A stretch of DNA of 64,000 bases, from the NCBI RefSeq assembly GCF_000006405.1, contig NW_003215582.1, positions 62,001 through 126,000 on the forward strand, in the 5' to 3' direction. Position 1 is the stretch's first letter. Each line of letters begins with the position of its first letter. Both the position numbers and the translations under genes were made by a program. Positions 31,735 through 42,863 of the stretch are shown in pieces. Origin of the DNA: Perkinsus marinus ATCC 50983 (Eukaryota > Perkinsozoa > Perkinsida > Perkinsidae). Below the pieces are notes generated by a model that was not told the origin of the DNA, did no database searches, and was given only the letters and a program-made list of their open reading frames with translations.

Positions 31735-32115
31735 CTAACTGCACTTATCAGACTTCCCCTTCGGAGGAAGCAATCTCTCTTTCAAGCCGGTGCACTTTAG
31801 GAGTGCCGCGGTGCACCCATGGTCATCCATACAGGTTTTGCAGGCGGGATCAGAAGGGTCCTTCAAGCACTGGAGTGCACAAGACAGCCCACACTGTCCA
31901 TACTGACCGAAACACTGGGCGCATCCATCGGTTAGGCCGCAGCCTTCCTTAAGGCATTTCGGGATGATACCCTTCGGGTTAAAGAGTGCGTCTGAGGCAC
32001 AGTGATAGAGGAAACCGGTGAAGAGTTTGCCGTCAATAGTCTTCTTGTCGGCGTCGGTACAGGCATTATCGGCGGCAACGAACGCGATGACCAGGATGTT
32101 GATGAGGAAGTGCAT
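31735..32115 (-). CDS. Small Cys-rich secreted protein, 126 aa
   Basis: One exon. Residues 1-15 (MHFLINILVIAFVAA) form a typical signal peptide with cleavage expected before DNAC. The mature part carries 14 Cys in short pairs (GCGLTDGCAQCFGQYGQC, LSCALQC, CKTCMDDHGC), which should form seven disulfides. The opening CTDADKKTIDGK and the CTG near the end are, from memory, features of an expanded secreted family in Perkinsus and some other stramenopile/alveolate protists. That resemblance is recollection and not a search result. The likely location is extracellular or the secretory pathway; function is unknown. It stands alone between two long gene-poor stretches. Confidence 0.7.
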   Translation of the reverse strand: MHFLINILVIAFVAADNACTDADKKTIDGKLFTGFLYHCASDALFNPKGIIPKCLKEGCGLTDGCAQCFGQYGQCGLSCALQCLKDPSDPACKTCMDDHGCTAALLKCTGLKERLLPPKGKSDKCS

Positions 32116-32490
32116 CTTTAGAGAGATGGACGTGATAGATCTCCGAGAACTCTGATTGGGATCAGAGGCAACAGCTGAACTACATAGCGCACGAATGCAG
32201 ACGTGTTAATCGCACGCGTACTAAGCTTGGGTGACCCAAGTTGGGTCGCACTCTCACAAAGGCTCTCATCATAGGATTGATATAATATAACTGATACCGC
32301 CTTAAAGGGTAACGCTGTCCTCAGCAAGCGAAAAATGATCCAGGGGTTACTATACGAGCTACGGATAAAACGTGTAGGCCCTACACTGTAGGGAATTCGT
32401 ATCCTTACGATTCAGAGGTGCGTGGCGGCCGTAGAGAAGACGTCACTAAACCTCCTCATTCACGCAATCACGGATCATTCGTCTCATTGC

Positions 32491-32676
32491 CACATGGGCT
32501 AAGTTGCAGAATATATTCCGGTTCTTTCTTCCGTGTCAGGAGGCGAGTCGACTCGAAATGAGGGGAAAGATTTATCCACAGTATTTATGAAGGAGATCCA
32601 CAGCACATGAATTTCCATAGTCGCAACTCGAGAATCTCGAGTTCCGTCTTGGAGAACGCATACGTGAGCGGACTGC
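32491..32676 (+). repeat. Diverged ~180-nt repeat, unit 1
   Basis: Shares with 33122-33273, in the same order: CACANGGGCT, AAGTTG, TTCNTCCCGTGTCA, a TTTACAGTATNTATGAAGG-like core, TCGAGTTCCGTCTT and CATACGTGAGC-GACTGCG. Spacing differs by small indels. No terminal repeats or coding sequence are seen, so it may be an old non-autonomous element or a duplicated regulatory stretch. Confidence 0.6.
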
Positions 32677-33121
32677 GGTCACCGCAGCCCTATTGACAAG
32701 TATTCCTAGTTGACCTTATACCGTGCTTTCTTGCTCTTTTTCGTATACCCATGGCTGACGCCATAACGTTCTCGGTAACTGTTCAGCAGTCATTTGAACT
32801 GTAGGCACCTCAGCAGCCCATCTGGATCTTGCGTTCCCCTAGTCCTTCACAAGGATCTCTACATTACGACTTGCGGTGACGGCACGAATCTACAAGGTAG
32901 GTTCCGTTACAGGTGTTGTATTCGAGGGGGAAAGAGTCAATCGAGAAGAGATGTTATGTACCGTGAGAGCGCCTTCCCCTGAGAGTCTTGATGCGTTATA
33001 GTACAATCCAGCAGTTGCACTTATGTTTGATTTCAGACATTTCACGTTTTTCATTATCATTTGAATCTTCATCCATGCAATGCGTGACACGGTCCGTGTC
33101 CCACGGATAATCTGTCTCTGC

Positions 33122-33273
33122 GACACACGGGCTGAAGTTGAGGATGTACCCCAGTCCTTCCTCCCGTGTCAAGAGAGGTGAAATGTTCATTTACAGTATA
33201 TATGAAGGGGACCCTAACACAAATCAAGACCGTCGAGTTCCGTCTTCAATAATTCATACGTGAGCAGACTGCG
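33122..33273 (+). repeat. Diverged ~180-nt repeat, unit 2
   Basis: Second unit of the direct repeat starting at 32491, about 630 nt downstream, same orientation and block order. Confidence 0.6.
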
Positions 33274-33636
33274 CGATGTGATGCTCCACAGAGCGGTGAA
33301 CGCACGCAGCCACAAGGTGGAGCTACGTCAAACGATTCCACCTTGTCACTGCCCCTCGCGAGAGTTGCACTCCGGGAAAATAAATGAGTCAATCAGGAAG
33401 AAATACAGAATCTCTATTGGAGATGGAATTCAGTTGCGCCGCCAATACGTGTAGAATAGTTTTACGCAAGTCTAAATAAGGGTAACACGCGTATTCAGTG
33501 GAGTGTAATTGAACCGCTTCGTGTATTAACGAAAGCATAGAACGCCATTACACACAATTAAACCTAGGCGGTGCGCGGATAAATATGTAATAAGCGTAAT
33601 GGCGTGTGTAAAGCGCATATTACACTACACGTACTG

Positions 33637-33714
33637 ATAAGACGAGTGACTCGTCTTATAGTTTGAAACTCGATAAACTGATAAACTGATAAACTCGTCT
33701 TAGACGAGTTTATC
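33637..33714. repeat. Two adjacent perfect hairpins and a GATAAACT triplet
   Basis: 33637-33659 is a palindrome with 11-nt arms (ATAAGACGAGT) around one base. 33688-33714 is a palindrome with 13-nt arms (GATAAACTCGTCT) around one base. Between them GATAAACT repeats three times. The two hairpins share the GACGAGT core, so one probably seeded the other. Cruciform or transcript hairpin formation is possible. Confidence 0.75.
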
Positions 33715-34675
33715 ATACGTGAAATGTTGCGTAACTACGCGTTATAACATGCGATCACGCATAGCGACAACGCAAAACTGGCAGCGCAAAACTCCGAGTG
33801 TAACAGAAGCGAACAGCACCAATCCGTGCCAACGACTGCCCGTGGGCGCCATCATAGAGCGACCGCCATCGATCGCGCACTATCCAAACACAACCATCAT
33901 ACTTGGGAGATAGTATTAATGGGTCACATTCGCAACAACAATCATGGCTCATAGAGACTTCCGTCATCCATAAAATGTGACACCTCTATGATACGGCAGT
34001 ACTGCTGCCCAATCTCTCCGAGCACTATTCTGCATATTCCTACTGAACACAATCACAAAATTGTACGCGTTCCCAAGCGTCGAATCCGGGCCTCTTCCAA
34101 TCTCCTGCTCAATACTTTAGCGGTCATACTCAAACTCTCACTCATGAATCGAGCATGTGCTGATGCTAGATCGTACTTGGGCAAAAAGCCTTGCCCGGGA
34201 CTCGAACTTAGGGTCCACGCCTGCATCAGAATCAAAGGCCAAACATCGTTATAGTGCATACGGAGGTTGATTGATCGATGCAGATGTAGAATCAAACCAA
34301 AAATCTTGCGTCTGAGTATAAAATCTTGTGACAGATTATCTGTCACAGATGCATGGTATATATAATGGACATACTAGGGAAGGCGCAAAACTGATTTCAC
34401 CAATCGCCGAGGCAGCTACATGTATCACATGATCTGGCCACGAACTGAAGGAATACTTTCGATAAATATCTTAATTCATTCTATCATATTATGATAATCA
34501 TAAAACTTCGCTGGTAAGCTTCCGAACAAACTCAACTCCTCGCGGGTCACCAAAATAGAACATCTTCCTTAGCTGTGCATGCTCGCCGCTGATCTCTTGA
34601 TGCTTGGTAGCCGCAAACCTTCTGCCAGGCAGTCGATTCGGGACGCCACTGCCAAGAGCCTAAGATCGTGAATAC

Positions 34676-37600
34676 CTAGGTAACGTCATCACTACACGAT
34701 GAGGGGAGTATGTTCTCGGGAAATAATTCTATCCATGACATGAGCTTCATGCGAGGCTCAGTGTTATACCTCCACTCTAGTCGTTCTGCTCCATAAACCA
34801 CTCGTTCGCGCATCTTCAACCCATGCCCCGCCAGTTCGTCCAGTTGTGTGGACACTATCTGAGAGAAGTCTATGTTGTCCATAACTCGTCAACATTGCTG
34901 TGAGAGCAGCGCTCTTCTGTTCATGAATCCTCGCACTAGCTGCATGGCTGACTCCTCAACCAGAGGTAACCGTTGGTCTTCTCGATTTCGCTTGGCTCGC
35001 AAAAAGGGATACTTCCAGTAGTGTCGACAAAAACTCAGTACCCTGCCAAACAAACAACTATGTGAGGTTGGTTCACGAGTTCACGTGGCGATCGAGGAGA
35101 CCGTCTTACTTGGCGTTTGTGGGCCTCCAATGGCACGTTGAACCTAGCGGGCCCATGCTGCATTGAGACAAGGCGTATGAACGTACTTGCTCTGACGTAA
35201 CTAAGTTATCTTTCTGTCAGTAGAGTTGAATTCTTTACAAGTTGAGGACTTGAGCCCGTAGGACTTTGAGGCGGAATCTTTGGGGGCCTCTCACCGTGAC
35301 CGTACACTTCACTTATTAATAGTCGAGTGATAGCAAAGACGACGGAAGTAGCACTCTGTGTCAAGATTGCGACCACTAGTATGAACGATAGAGTTGTTCA
35401 GTCAAATTCACTCAGTGATGCTCACTATCATCGAAGAGGCCCGTCTTGTCAAGGTCATCCATGTCCACAAAACGTTTAGCAAATAATGGTGCCAGCGCGT
35501 GAACCAACTCCATTCGATGTGGATAGCGACGCCAGCGGAAAAGGAATCGCGTGGACATTACCTAGGAAGGAGTATAGGAGCATTAGACTTGAAGCACTAG
35601 CCATCCCCACCATCATATAGTCTTGGAAGAAGGATTGAGCATATTCAGCTGTAGAAAGTGTGCGTCGAACAGCCAGGTACGCTTCGACAACTATTGCAAC
35701 AAAAAAGTTCAGTAAAGCGATGAAAATTATCACCACAAAGAGTACTAGATACCTGACAGAGAGAATGCAGCCATCATGGGAACAGTCGAGTCAGATGAAA
35801 CTGCCGAGTCACTCCATAGTCATCTTGAGCAACTCGAGAAGCCAAGAAAGATAGGTTACAAGCTAAGGGCCGGATGAGATGTCCAATGTGGGATGTCCCA
35901 CTCTCCCGACCAGAGAATCTCAAACTGTAGCACTAGGGTCGACCAGATCTGCTGACTGAGACGTGCAACTCGCTGATTTCAATAGACTCACTGTACGGAA
36001 TTGGTCGAAATCCTCACCGGCTGCGTAGTTGCCGATGAACGCCATGAATACGAATATTGTAACAGAGGTTATACCTGCTCAATGAGGAGTTGAGCCGATC
36101 GTCACTGAGATCTTAACGGACCGAAATGAAATATTTCATCTCGAGCAGTGAACCACGTCGAGGAAAGCACTGCTACCATCGGATGACCAGCAAGGCACTT
36201 GATAATCCTCCATATAAGGAGGTACCTTCGCTTAAAGCCATAAAGAGCTGTACAACCAAGAAGCTCACATAAGCAACATTCCGAACTTGGCCGAGTAAGT
36301 TTCGCAGTGCAGTGAATTTTGGAGATCGAGGAGTCTTGCGTGCATCTGAGGGAAAGAGACGACACAAATTGAGTAATTACCGTAATTATAACGTAGAAGT
36401 GTGACATACATAGGCAGCGGTACCTCGGTAGGTGAGAGGTGAGCATCGATCATATTGGTGACCACTTGAGCGTGACGTTCGGCACTTGAAAAGACACTGC
36501 CAGGATTGCACAATCATTTGAAGGTCGAAGCTTCTGCCGGGTCTGATACTCACACAATACTTCTCCAAACGACAAAGATGAGGATGAGACAGTTAACTAT
36601 CAAACTCCCTGAGAACCTGCATGCACACGAGGAGGGTTGATCTGCATCAGAAGCAGGTGGTATTATCTTTCCTCACCAAGAGATCTTCCTCCTGATGACC
36701 TCCTTGAGCCCACGATGTAGTTGTGGCCGACTCTTCTGCAAGGAGCTTGCTCCTAATACAAGAAGCTCCGCTAAACGTGTCGCTTCTTGAACCAACGAAG
36801 AGGACCTTCGACCATCCGAGCTTCTCGTGACACAGATTTGATATCATGACCACGCATAATCCGAACTGACCGTACGATTCTATGACTGAGAGGCTTTTCG
36901 TGTGGAGCGGTTGTGGTGACTGTAAATGAGTTCACCTGTCTCTCGAGATCCCAAAGACGCACAAGACCAACGCTAGACAGTTCACAGCTATCCATGCGTG
37001 AGACGATGGCGCAAAGACATATCTGGCGAGGCAAGCAGCGATAATGTATCATCAGGAAGGCTTTCAAGTGTCACGATGGATTTCGACTTCTACCACCCGT
37101 GTTCGGAAGAAATCTCGCTTAGTATGGTCGGATCGGTGCGACCTGCAATGGACCTGCTCGGTCTGTTTATCAATACCCAATCGCTTGCTTGTCCGTTTCC
37201 ATTGAAAACGCAGGATGGAGACTATACTTGCTCCAGAATCGTGCCCTGTGCTGAGAAGACCCACGAGGACCTAGAAGTGCAAGACTATGTAATGTCTGCG
37301 GTCGAGATCCCTCGAAATGATTGGGCTCTCTTGGAAGGCTCTTCTCCGAGCGGTGGCGGGTCGGCGCCATGCAATAACTGGGCCACCTCTATGCGGTCGA
37401 CTTGACCTTCTCCAAGACGGGTATTGAAATTAGAGTCCTCGAAAGCCTCAGAGAGGATGTAAACTCTGGTCGATTGGTTTGAAGGAGCTGAGCGGAATAC
37501 CTCGTTGATAGTGTGAGCTGCCGCTGAACCAGGCTTTCTGGACTAGAGAGGGAACGCTGCAATGATTCTCGAATTCTCCCTCTCAAGCAGTTTCTTCGCG

Positions 37601-39075
37601 CTCCACTACGCTTTTGGAGGCGCTCACAAGTTCATTGGTCTATATGCAACCCATGTTCGTTATGCGAAATGCATTCTGAAAGTTCTAGAGAGGCGTTCAA
37701 GTACGTGTAACTTACTGAGAGGCCCGAGACCGCCTCCTTGGAATAATCTGCAAAGAGCAAGAGCACATCTCAAGATGAGAATCTGAGTTCCCGCTGAGCT
37801 CATACCCTCCAGGAATCGGCAGCCTTGCTTGTCCAGCAAGCCGGGTATAGACCTTCTTCATCTCCGATGAGCATTCTCTTTCTCTAAGACAGGAGACTAT
37901 CCTTCTCTCTGCTGGCGTAAGCCTCCTGCCCACGCAGCTATAGTCTCCTCAAACATAATAGGAGGGAACAACGTGAACTGCTTGTACTGGTAATCGCTCA
38001 TGATTAGATCGGATCCTCGAGGAGCATGCAGACTGTAAGTATTGGTTACCTCCGATACCTGATGAACCGTTACAGCTGGTTCGCATAGAGCGTGCGGTGT
38101 ACTCCTCGTAAAGAGTTCAGGATAGGCTCCCAGCTCGTGGAGGACTTCCAATCCCCCAGTCCTAGCGAGAAACCTCCCGCCTCTATGAAAGGCCGCGTGA
38201 GGACCTAGGTCACTTTCTCTGCGGGGATATTCTATCGCCTCCTTACACCAGTTCGATAGGAACTTGGGTCTGTGAGGTAGATACCCAGGAAAACAAGTCC
38301 AAAGAAAACCAGGAGGATAACGAGCCTCGTCCCAAGAACCTTACGAAAATACCAAAAGAAGATCAAGCATAAAGAATGCTGCTGCCCTCTCTGCTCTCTC
38401 TGCGTTGAGTGGATCTTACATGCAGACTTATCTCAAGTTCGAGGCGATTGATGAGTGTTCGTCTGTCGAATCTGGGGAAGAAGAGCTTCTTTTGAAGTTC
38501 AGTCTCTGAATAACTTCCCACCTATAGAACTTTCTGCGCCAAATCCTCTGGATTTTTATTGCGGACGCAGTTCGGTCCAGAAAATCCTTCGTGGGCTGTA
38601 ACTCTTTCGACGTCAAGAATGAGTTCCGGATCATGGACATTACTCGTGCCATCGATGACCTCCTCATTATATGGAGCCGAGGGAGCAAATTCAGTGGAGA
38701 CCAACAGCTGAGCGCGAAACATATCCTCAAACCTTGACTGCTGTGACACATGGCTTTCAAGCGAGTTTCGTCGGAGCCCTGGTAACTGTTTGATTGCTCG
38801 CCGGCTCTCAAATCTCGGGATGCATGAATCATCATAAATGGCAGGCTGCTGAGGCTCGACGATCCTAGCATCATTTCGGTCGGGAAGAGCCGTGAATCGT
38901 TCGAATCATGGATTGGGAAGCACCCCAACTCGACCTCTGGTCCCACTGTTGCTCGCAAAAGATTCCCTTCTTTCCCCTTCTTTCCCCTTCTTTCCCCTTC
39001 GTCCTGAAGCCAATTAGAAGCGTTTGTACTTGCCAGGGTGGCTGACGAATCGAATTCGCTCAAATTGAACGGCAT
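34676..39075 (-). CDS. Polycystin-2-like (PKD2/TRPP) cation channel, multi-exon
   Basis: The N-terminal exon (38428-39075, ATG at 39075) is polar and ends with an IQ calmodulin-type motif (AIKIQRIWRRKFYRW). A first membrane segment follows (about 38290-38365, TRLVILLVFFGLVFLGIYL). A large extracellular region comes next (FPPIMFEETIAAWAGG at about 37935-37975; NEVFRSAPSNQSTRVY, ILSEAFEDSNFNTRLG at about 37430-37520). The channel half includes a pore-side segment (TIFVFMAFIGNYAAGEDFDQF, about 36015-36080) and the last helix (VIIFIALLNFFVAIVVEAYL, about 35675-35735), a close match to polycystin S6. The C-terminus is helical and charged (WKYPFLRAKRNREDQ; DNIDFSQIVSTQLDELAG). Such channels conduct Na/K/Ca in cilia, ER or plasma membrane. 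Several middle exon joins are unresolved. Confidence 0.65.
38962..38999 (+). repeat. Short tandem repeat (CTTCTTTCCCC)n inside the channel gene's first exon
   Basis: About three and a half copies of an 11-nt unit. On the coding strand it gives a Glu/Arg/Lys/Gly run (EGERRGKKGKEGN). Because 11 is not a multiple of 3, copy-number changes would shift frame, so either this sits near a flexible start or the true start is downstream. Confidence 0.6.
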
Positions 39076-39641
39076 AATGCAGGTCCAGGACAGTCGCGAG
39101 CTGGCCGGCTTAGTCGGTGGAGCCGTTCACAGGGACTTTGTCGCGGGACAGTTGTGTTCACAAATGCTAGCGAGATGGAGATGCGAATAGAACCTCCGTC
39201 ATCAAGGAGGTGTGACTAGTATAACAATACGTTCGCTTTCTCTCCATCTTTCACATTCTCATCTCGAGATAGCTAACTCGACGACGGAACCCCTTCCGCC
39301 TTGCGACCATGTCTTGCGAGAAGATTTCAACCCAAAAACTTGTCCCACATACAACACCACAATTCAGCAGAGTAACTAACACTGCAGGAGTCATTTGAAT
39401 GATATGAGGGACATACATTTCGTTTGTGAACGACGGGGAAATGTACCAGTATTGGTATTGGCACACAGCACAGCATTACCAATGCTGCATTGGAGCTAAG
39501 GTCGGAGTATTCGGCGAGCCAACGGACTCTGTGATAGAACAGGAACCATCTTCGAAGCTTCGAATGGCATCGTCTTCTGCCTTGGGGAGAAGCTCAGCAC
39601 CTACACCAGAGGTCGACTTGCGTGCTTAGAAAGTGTTTCGT

Positions 39642-40330
39642 TCATACGGTCACTTGGCCTTGATCGATCTGACTCAACTGACTCTCTATCTGTCGTTGAC
39701 TCATCTGCAAGAGATCCAGAGCCGAAATATCAGCCTTCCTCGAAAGCAGATCTAGTATGTTCCGGAAACGACCACGGGACCTCTGCTGCCATGATCGGTC
39801 AATCCTGGCAACAACACTCATTATGGAGTCGAACCTTTTGCCGAATACCAACGCTCACCGAATAGTCAGTGTTTTAGCGAGGCTTTCCCATCTATCGAGA
39901 TCTGTAGTATTTATCCGTACAAGACCTTCCTCTACGTGTTGAAGCAGCTCCTGGAACCTTATAATAGCTAGTTCGATTTACAAATCACTGCTACACCACA
40001 TCACCTTGGAGCTGGGAAAATACCAACGATCTGCGCGAAACGTACAACTGCTCGAGTGAGTGCAGCAACCGCGAGTCGCAGGTCTTGGATGTTTCCTAAC
40101 GGTTCCTGGGGAGAGATAGTATGCTTCGAGATTGTCAGTATTAGAGCAGATCGCCTCGCAGTATGTCTTACGTTGTGTGCTCCACCTAGTTTTGACTGTG
40201 GCTAACAGGAATAAGTTCAGTATGCGGTTACACATCAGATCACTCAACTGCCTGTCTCGAATCTCCCTCGTGAGCAGTATTCCCAGGACTATTCATCCTG
40301 TATCTCATCAAACGGCGCTGTAGGGTGGCG
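39642..40330 (-). CDS. Small helical protein gene, several exons, unknown
   Basis: Minus-strand exon frames: about 40040-40105 (NIQDLRLAVAALTRAVVRF), about 39870-39970 (FQELLQHVEEGLVRINTTD, then LDRWESLAKTLTI) and 39642-39840 (VVARIDRSWQQRSRGRF, ADISALDLLQMSQRQIESQL, stop 39642-39644). The segments are amphipathic helices rich in Leu, Gln and Arg with introns of the usual size between them. I do not recognise the family. The gene sits 46 nt or more downstream of the four-repeat gene on the same strand, so some 5' exons could belong to that gene's 3' flank. Confidence 0.45.
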
Positions 40331-40375
40331 ACTCGGGCGTCCGTGATTCCTGATTCGAAGAAGTATTTTCGTCGC

Positions 40376-42691
40376 TTAGCGCTGCAGCAGTGTTTCAATG
40401 AACAGGGCAATTCGTTCACTCAAGTCACTGCGTAGAGTCCTTTCGATCTCGGCGCTGGTCCGTCGACTCCGACCTAGCTCCTCAGTCAGCCGTTCAGCGC
40501 TCTTCTTTATTTCGCTCATCTGTGAGTATTGATGGAGAAAGGCTGTCAACAAAATCTCTGCCAGAGTGAGGAGCTCACCTCCCGACGGTAGGCGATCATT
40601 CGCTCAGACAGTCTCGAGACTTCCTTCTTGACGTCGGTCAAGTCGCCACCGAGGGGCCCCGGGTTCAACCACGGCCGTTGTTGATCTCTTCTAGAGCTCG
40701 CTACATCGGTGCGGGCGAGGTCGCCTCCAGCTGGGAGCGTATTGATTAATGAGTCCACGTCTGGACTCCAATCTGCGTCCATACCAGCCGCGTTACTGTG
40801 CCCGGACTCAGTGCGATGCCGACGACCACTCATGACAGACGCTTTGATGTGACGGTGGTTGGGCTCGAGGGTCATTGCCTCCTGAGCATGACAGTCTGGA
40901 GCGATGAAAGTGAGAAAGAGATGTTACATCGATGCGAGAGCGACTCGTCAACACGGTCTGCATCGCATCAGTTTTACTCCTCAGCTCGTCCAGCTCGGCA
41001 TTGAATCCATCCATAGTAGCTGCCAAATCGTCCATATTTTCCAAGCAAAGTGCGGTAATCTGCCCAGAGTAGTCCCCTTGATCTAGCCCTGGCCTGTCAA
41101 CCTATTGAGAAAAGTCAGAAACTCCCATGTTTCCCTGGGTGGTTCTCACCGATGGAGCTAACCGTACGTCATTAATTATATTTGCGAGCAGGTCGTCATT
41201 CCTCTCTCTGTTCGAGCTAGGCTTCTTCCCGCCACGAATATTCATCGACTCAACTAGGCGAGTTAACTCGTCATTTTTAGTTTCAAGTTGGAGCATCCTG
41301 GCTTGAATGTCACCAGCTCTGGCTCTGGCACTTTCAACTCCCTCAAGCTTCGCTTCAACGATGATGAGACGCCGTTGCAGAGTCTTCTGATCGACCAGTC
41401 CCTCCGGGCCCTGCCCGCCAAGCTGTGCAGAGGACCATTTACGGTGGAACCCTCTCATTGACGAGCCGATAGCGTTGAGTCTATTCTCTAGACCAGCCAC
41501 AGCATCCTCGATTTGCTCCATCCGGGAAATGACATCATGTTCAGGAGAGGCAGAGCCGGACTCGTCTCTGGTCCCGAGCTCCTCATCTCGAACATCCATC
41601 CTATGCTCTAATGCCTGTATTCGTCCAAGTAATGCATTCAAGACGTCTCCGTTTATGCCGCTGGTCTGTTGATCGATCTGTATTAAGTGTTTTTTCAAAT
41701 TCTCGCCGATTCCTGCCGCTAGAGAGGTCTTACGATTCACCGCGCAGAGGAGGCCAAGGCAAAGCTTCACTTTCTGGAGATCGTCTGCACTTCCACCTGT
41801 CTTAGGGATGGGTGCTTTTCTAGCCTTCAAGACAGCTTGACGGCTCCGCTCTCTCTCTGGAGCATCCATGACTTGAATGTGTTCATCAATACGATCAAGC
41901 CGAGCCCACAAGGTGTTAAGATAATCACCATTGATGCCACTGGTCTGCGAGTCGATTTCTTTTATAAATTTCTCGACTTTCGGGAGCACCTCTGATGAGC
42001 TTGCGACTCTCCTCAGAGTAGCGCAGACGAGACCAAGGCACAGCTTCGCTTTCTGGAGGTCCTCTAGATCGTCCCTGCGGGAAGATGTTAGCCCGCTTTC
42101 AGTCACCACCTCGCCTTGGTCCTTTTTCAGCTTGTGAATGATTCTCCCTTCTTGAGCCAATACTCGGTGATGAAGCACCGTGAGTACATCACCGTGTATG
42201 CTACTGGTATGTTTATCAATTTGTGCGATATACTTTTCTACTTTCCCTAGAACCCCTTGAGCTGAGGCCAAGCGTCTGAGTGTTCCACATATCAGACCCA
42301 GTGACAGCTTCACTTTTTGCATCTCTTCGTGCTCCACACATTGCCGACTCTCTACGGCGAACTCCTCAAGAGCACCACCATCGAACAGAGCTTCCATTGC
42401 ATCGATTCGACTCGAAAGTGTATTAAGGAAGTCTCCGTTGATATGATGAGTCTGAGTATCGATCTGGTTCAAGTACTTACCGAGTTTATCAGCAACATCA
42501 ACTGCCAGTGCTGTTCGCCTCAGAGCGCCACACACTAGACTTAAACACAGTTTCACTCGCTGCAGATCGCTGGACATTTCGATTAAGCCCACGGCCGACT
42601 CACTTCTACACTCGATCGTTTCTCCGCTTTCATCTGACAACGCAAAGACACTGATAGGGATAGGAGAATACTCTGAACGAATGTTCGTCAA
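40376..42691 (-). CDS. Protein with four copies of a new ~59-residue repeat plus coiled coil, 720 aa
   Basis: Four exons (41150-42691, 40928-41101, 40579-40881, 40376-40519) join in one frame of 721 codons. Residues 42-100, 123-181, 211-270 and 304-363 are repeats of DLQKVKLCLGLVCATLRR, a variable link, a KVEKYI-QIDxQTSGINGD stretch, then LNTL-xRIDAME. Spacing between units is 22-33 residues, acidic or basic and variable. Residues about 385-515 are coiled coil (DVISRMEQIEDAVAGLENRL; RLIIVEAKLEGVESARAR). The tail has further heptads and ends in ALFIETLLQR. The repeat has paired Cys and a helix-turn-helix feel. I know no named domain with it. A structural, possibly oligomerising, cytosolic role is inferred. 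Confidence 0.8.
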
Positions 42692-42863
42692 TTCAACGAT
42701 GTATTATGACATTCCCGCTGATGCGGGTGTGAGGAGCGCATCAAAGCGCAAAAAAAGTTGGCATGAAGCCTTCACTATGCGAGGTAATACTATATAGAGA
42801 ATAGATGATCATCATGATCATGACACTCTCGTGAGAATCTTGATCGACAACGAGCTGAACCTC

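Larger units (their letters stand above)
32116..34675. other. Gene-poor interval with diverged repeats and hairpins
   Basis: About 2.5 kb without a supported gene. It contains a diverged direct repeat (32491-32676 and 33122-33273), two perfect hairpins with a GATAAACT run (33637-33714), and an inverted repeat of ACGCCATTAC near 33541 and GTAATGGCGT near 33596. Short ORFs on both strands are not convincing. Confidence 0.5.

Noticed and set aside
34180-34215. tRNA T-arm-like sequence (reverse strand GTTCGAGTCCCGGG)
   Set aside because: No matching acceptor, D-arm or anticodon arm can be folded around it; the T-stem does not pair.
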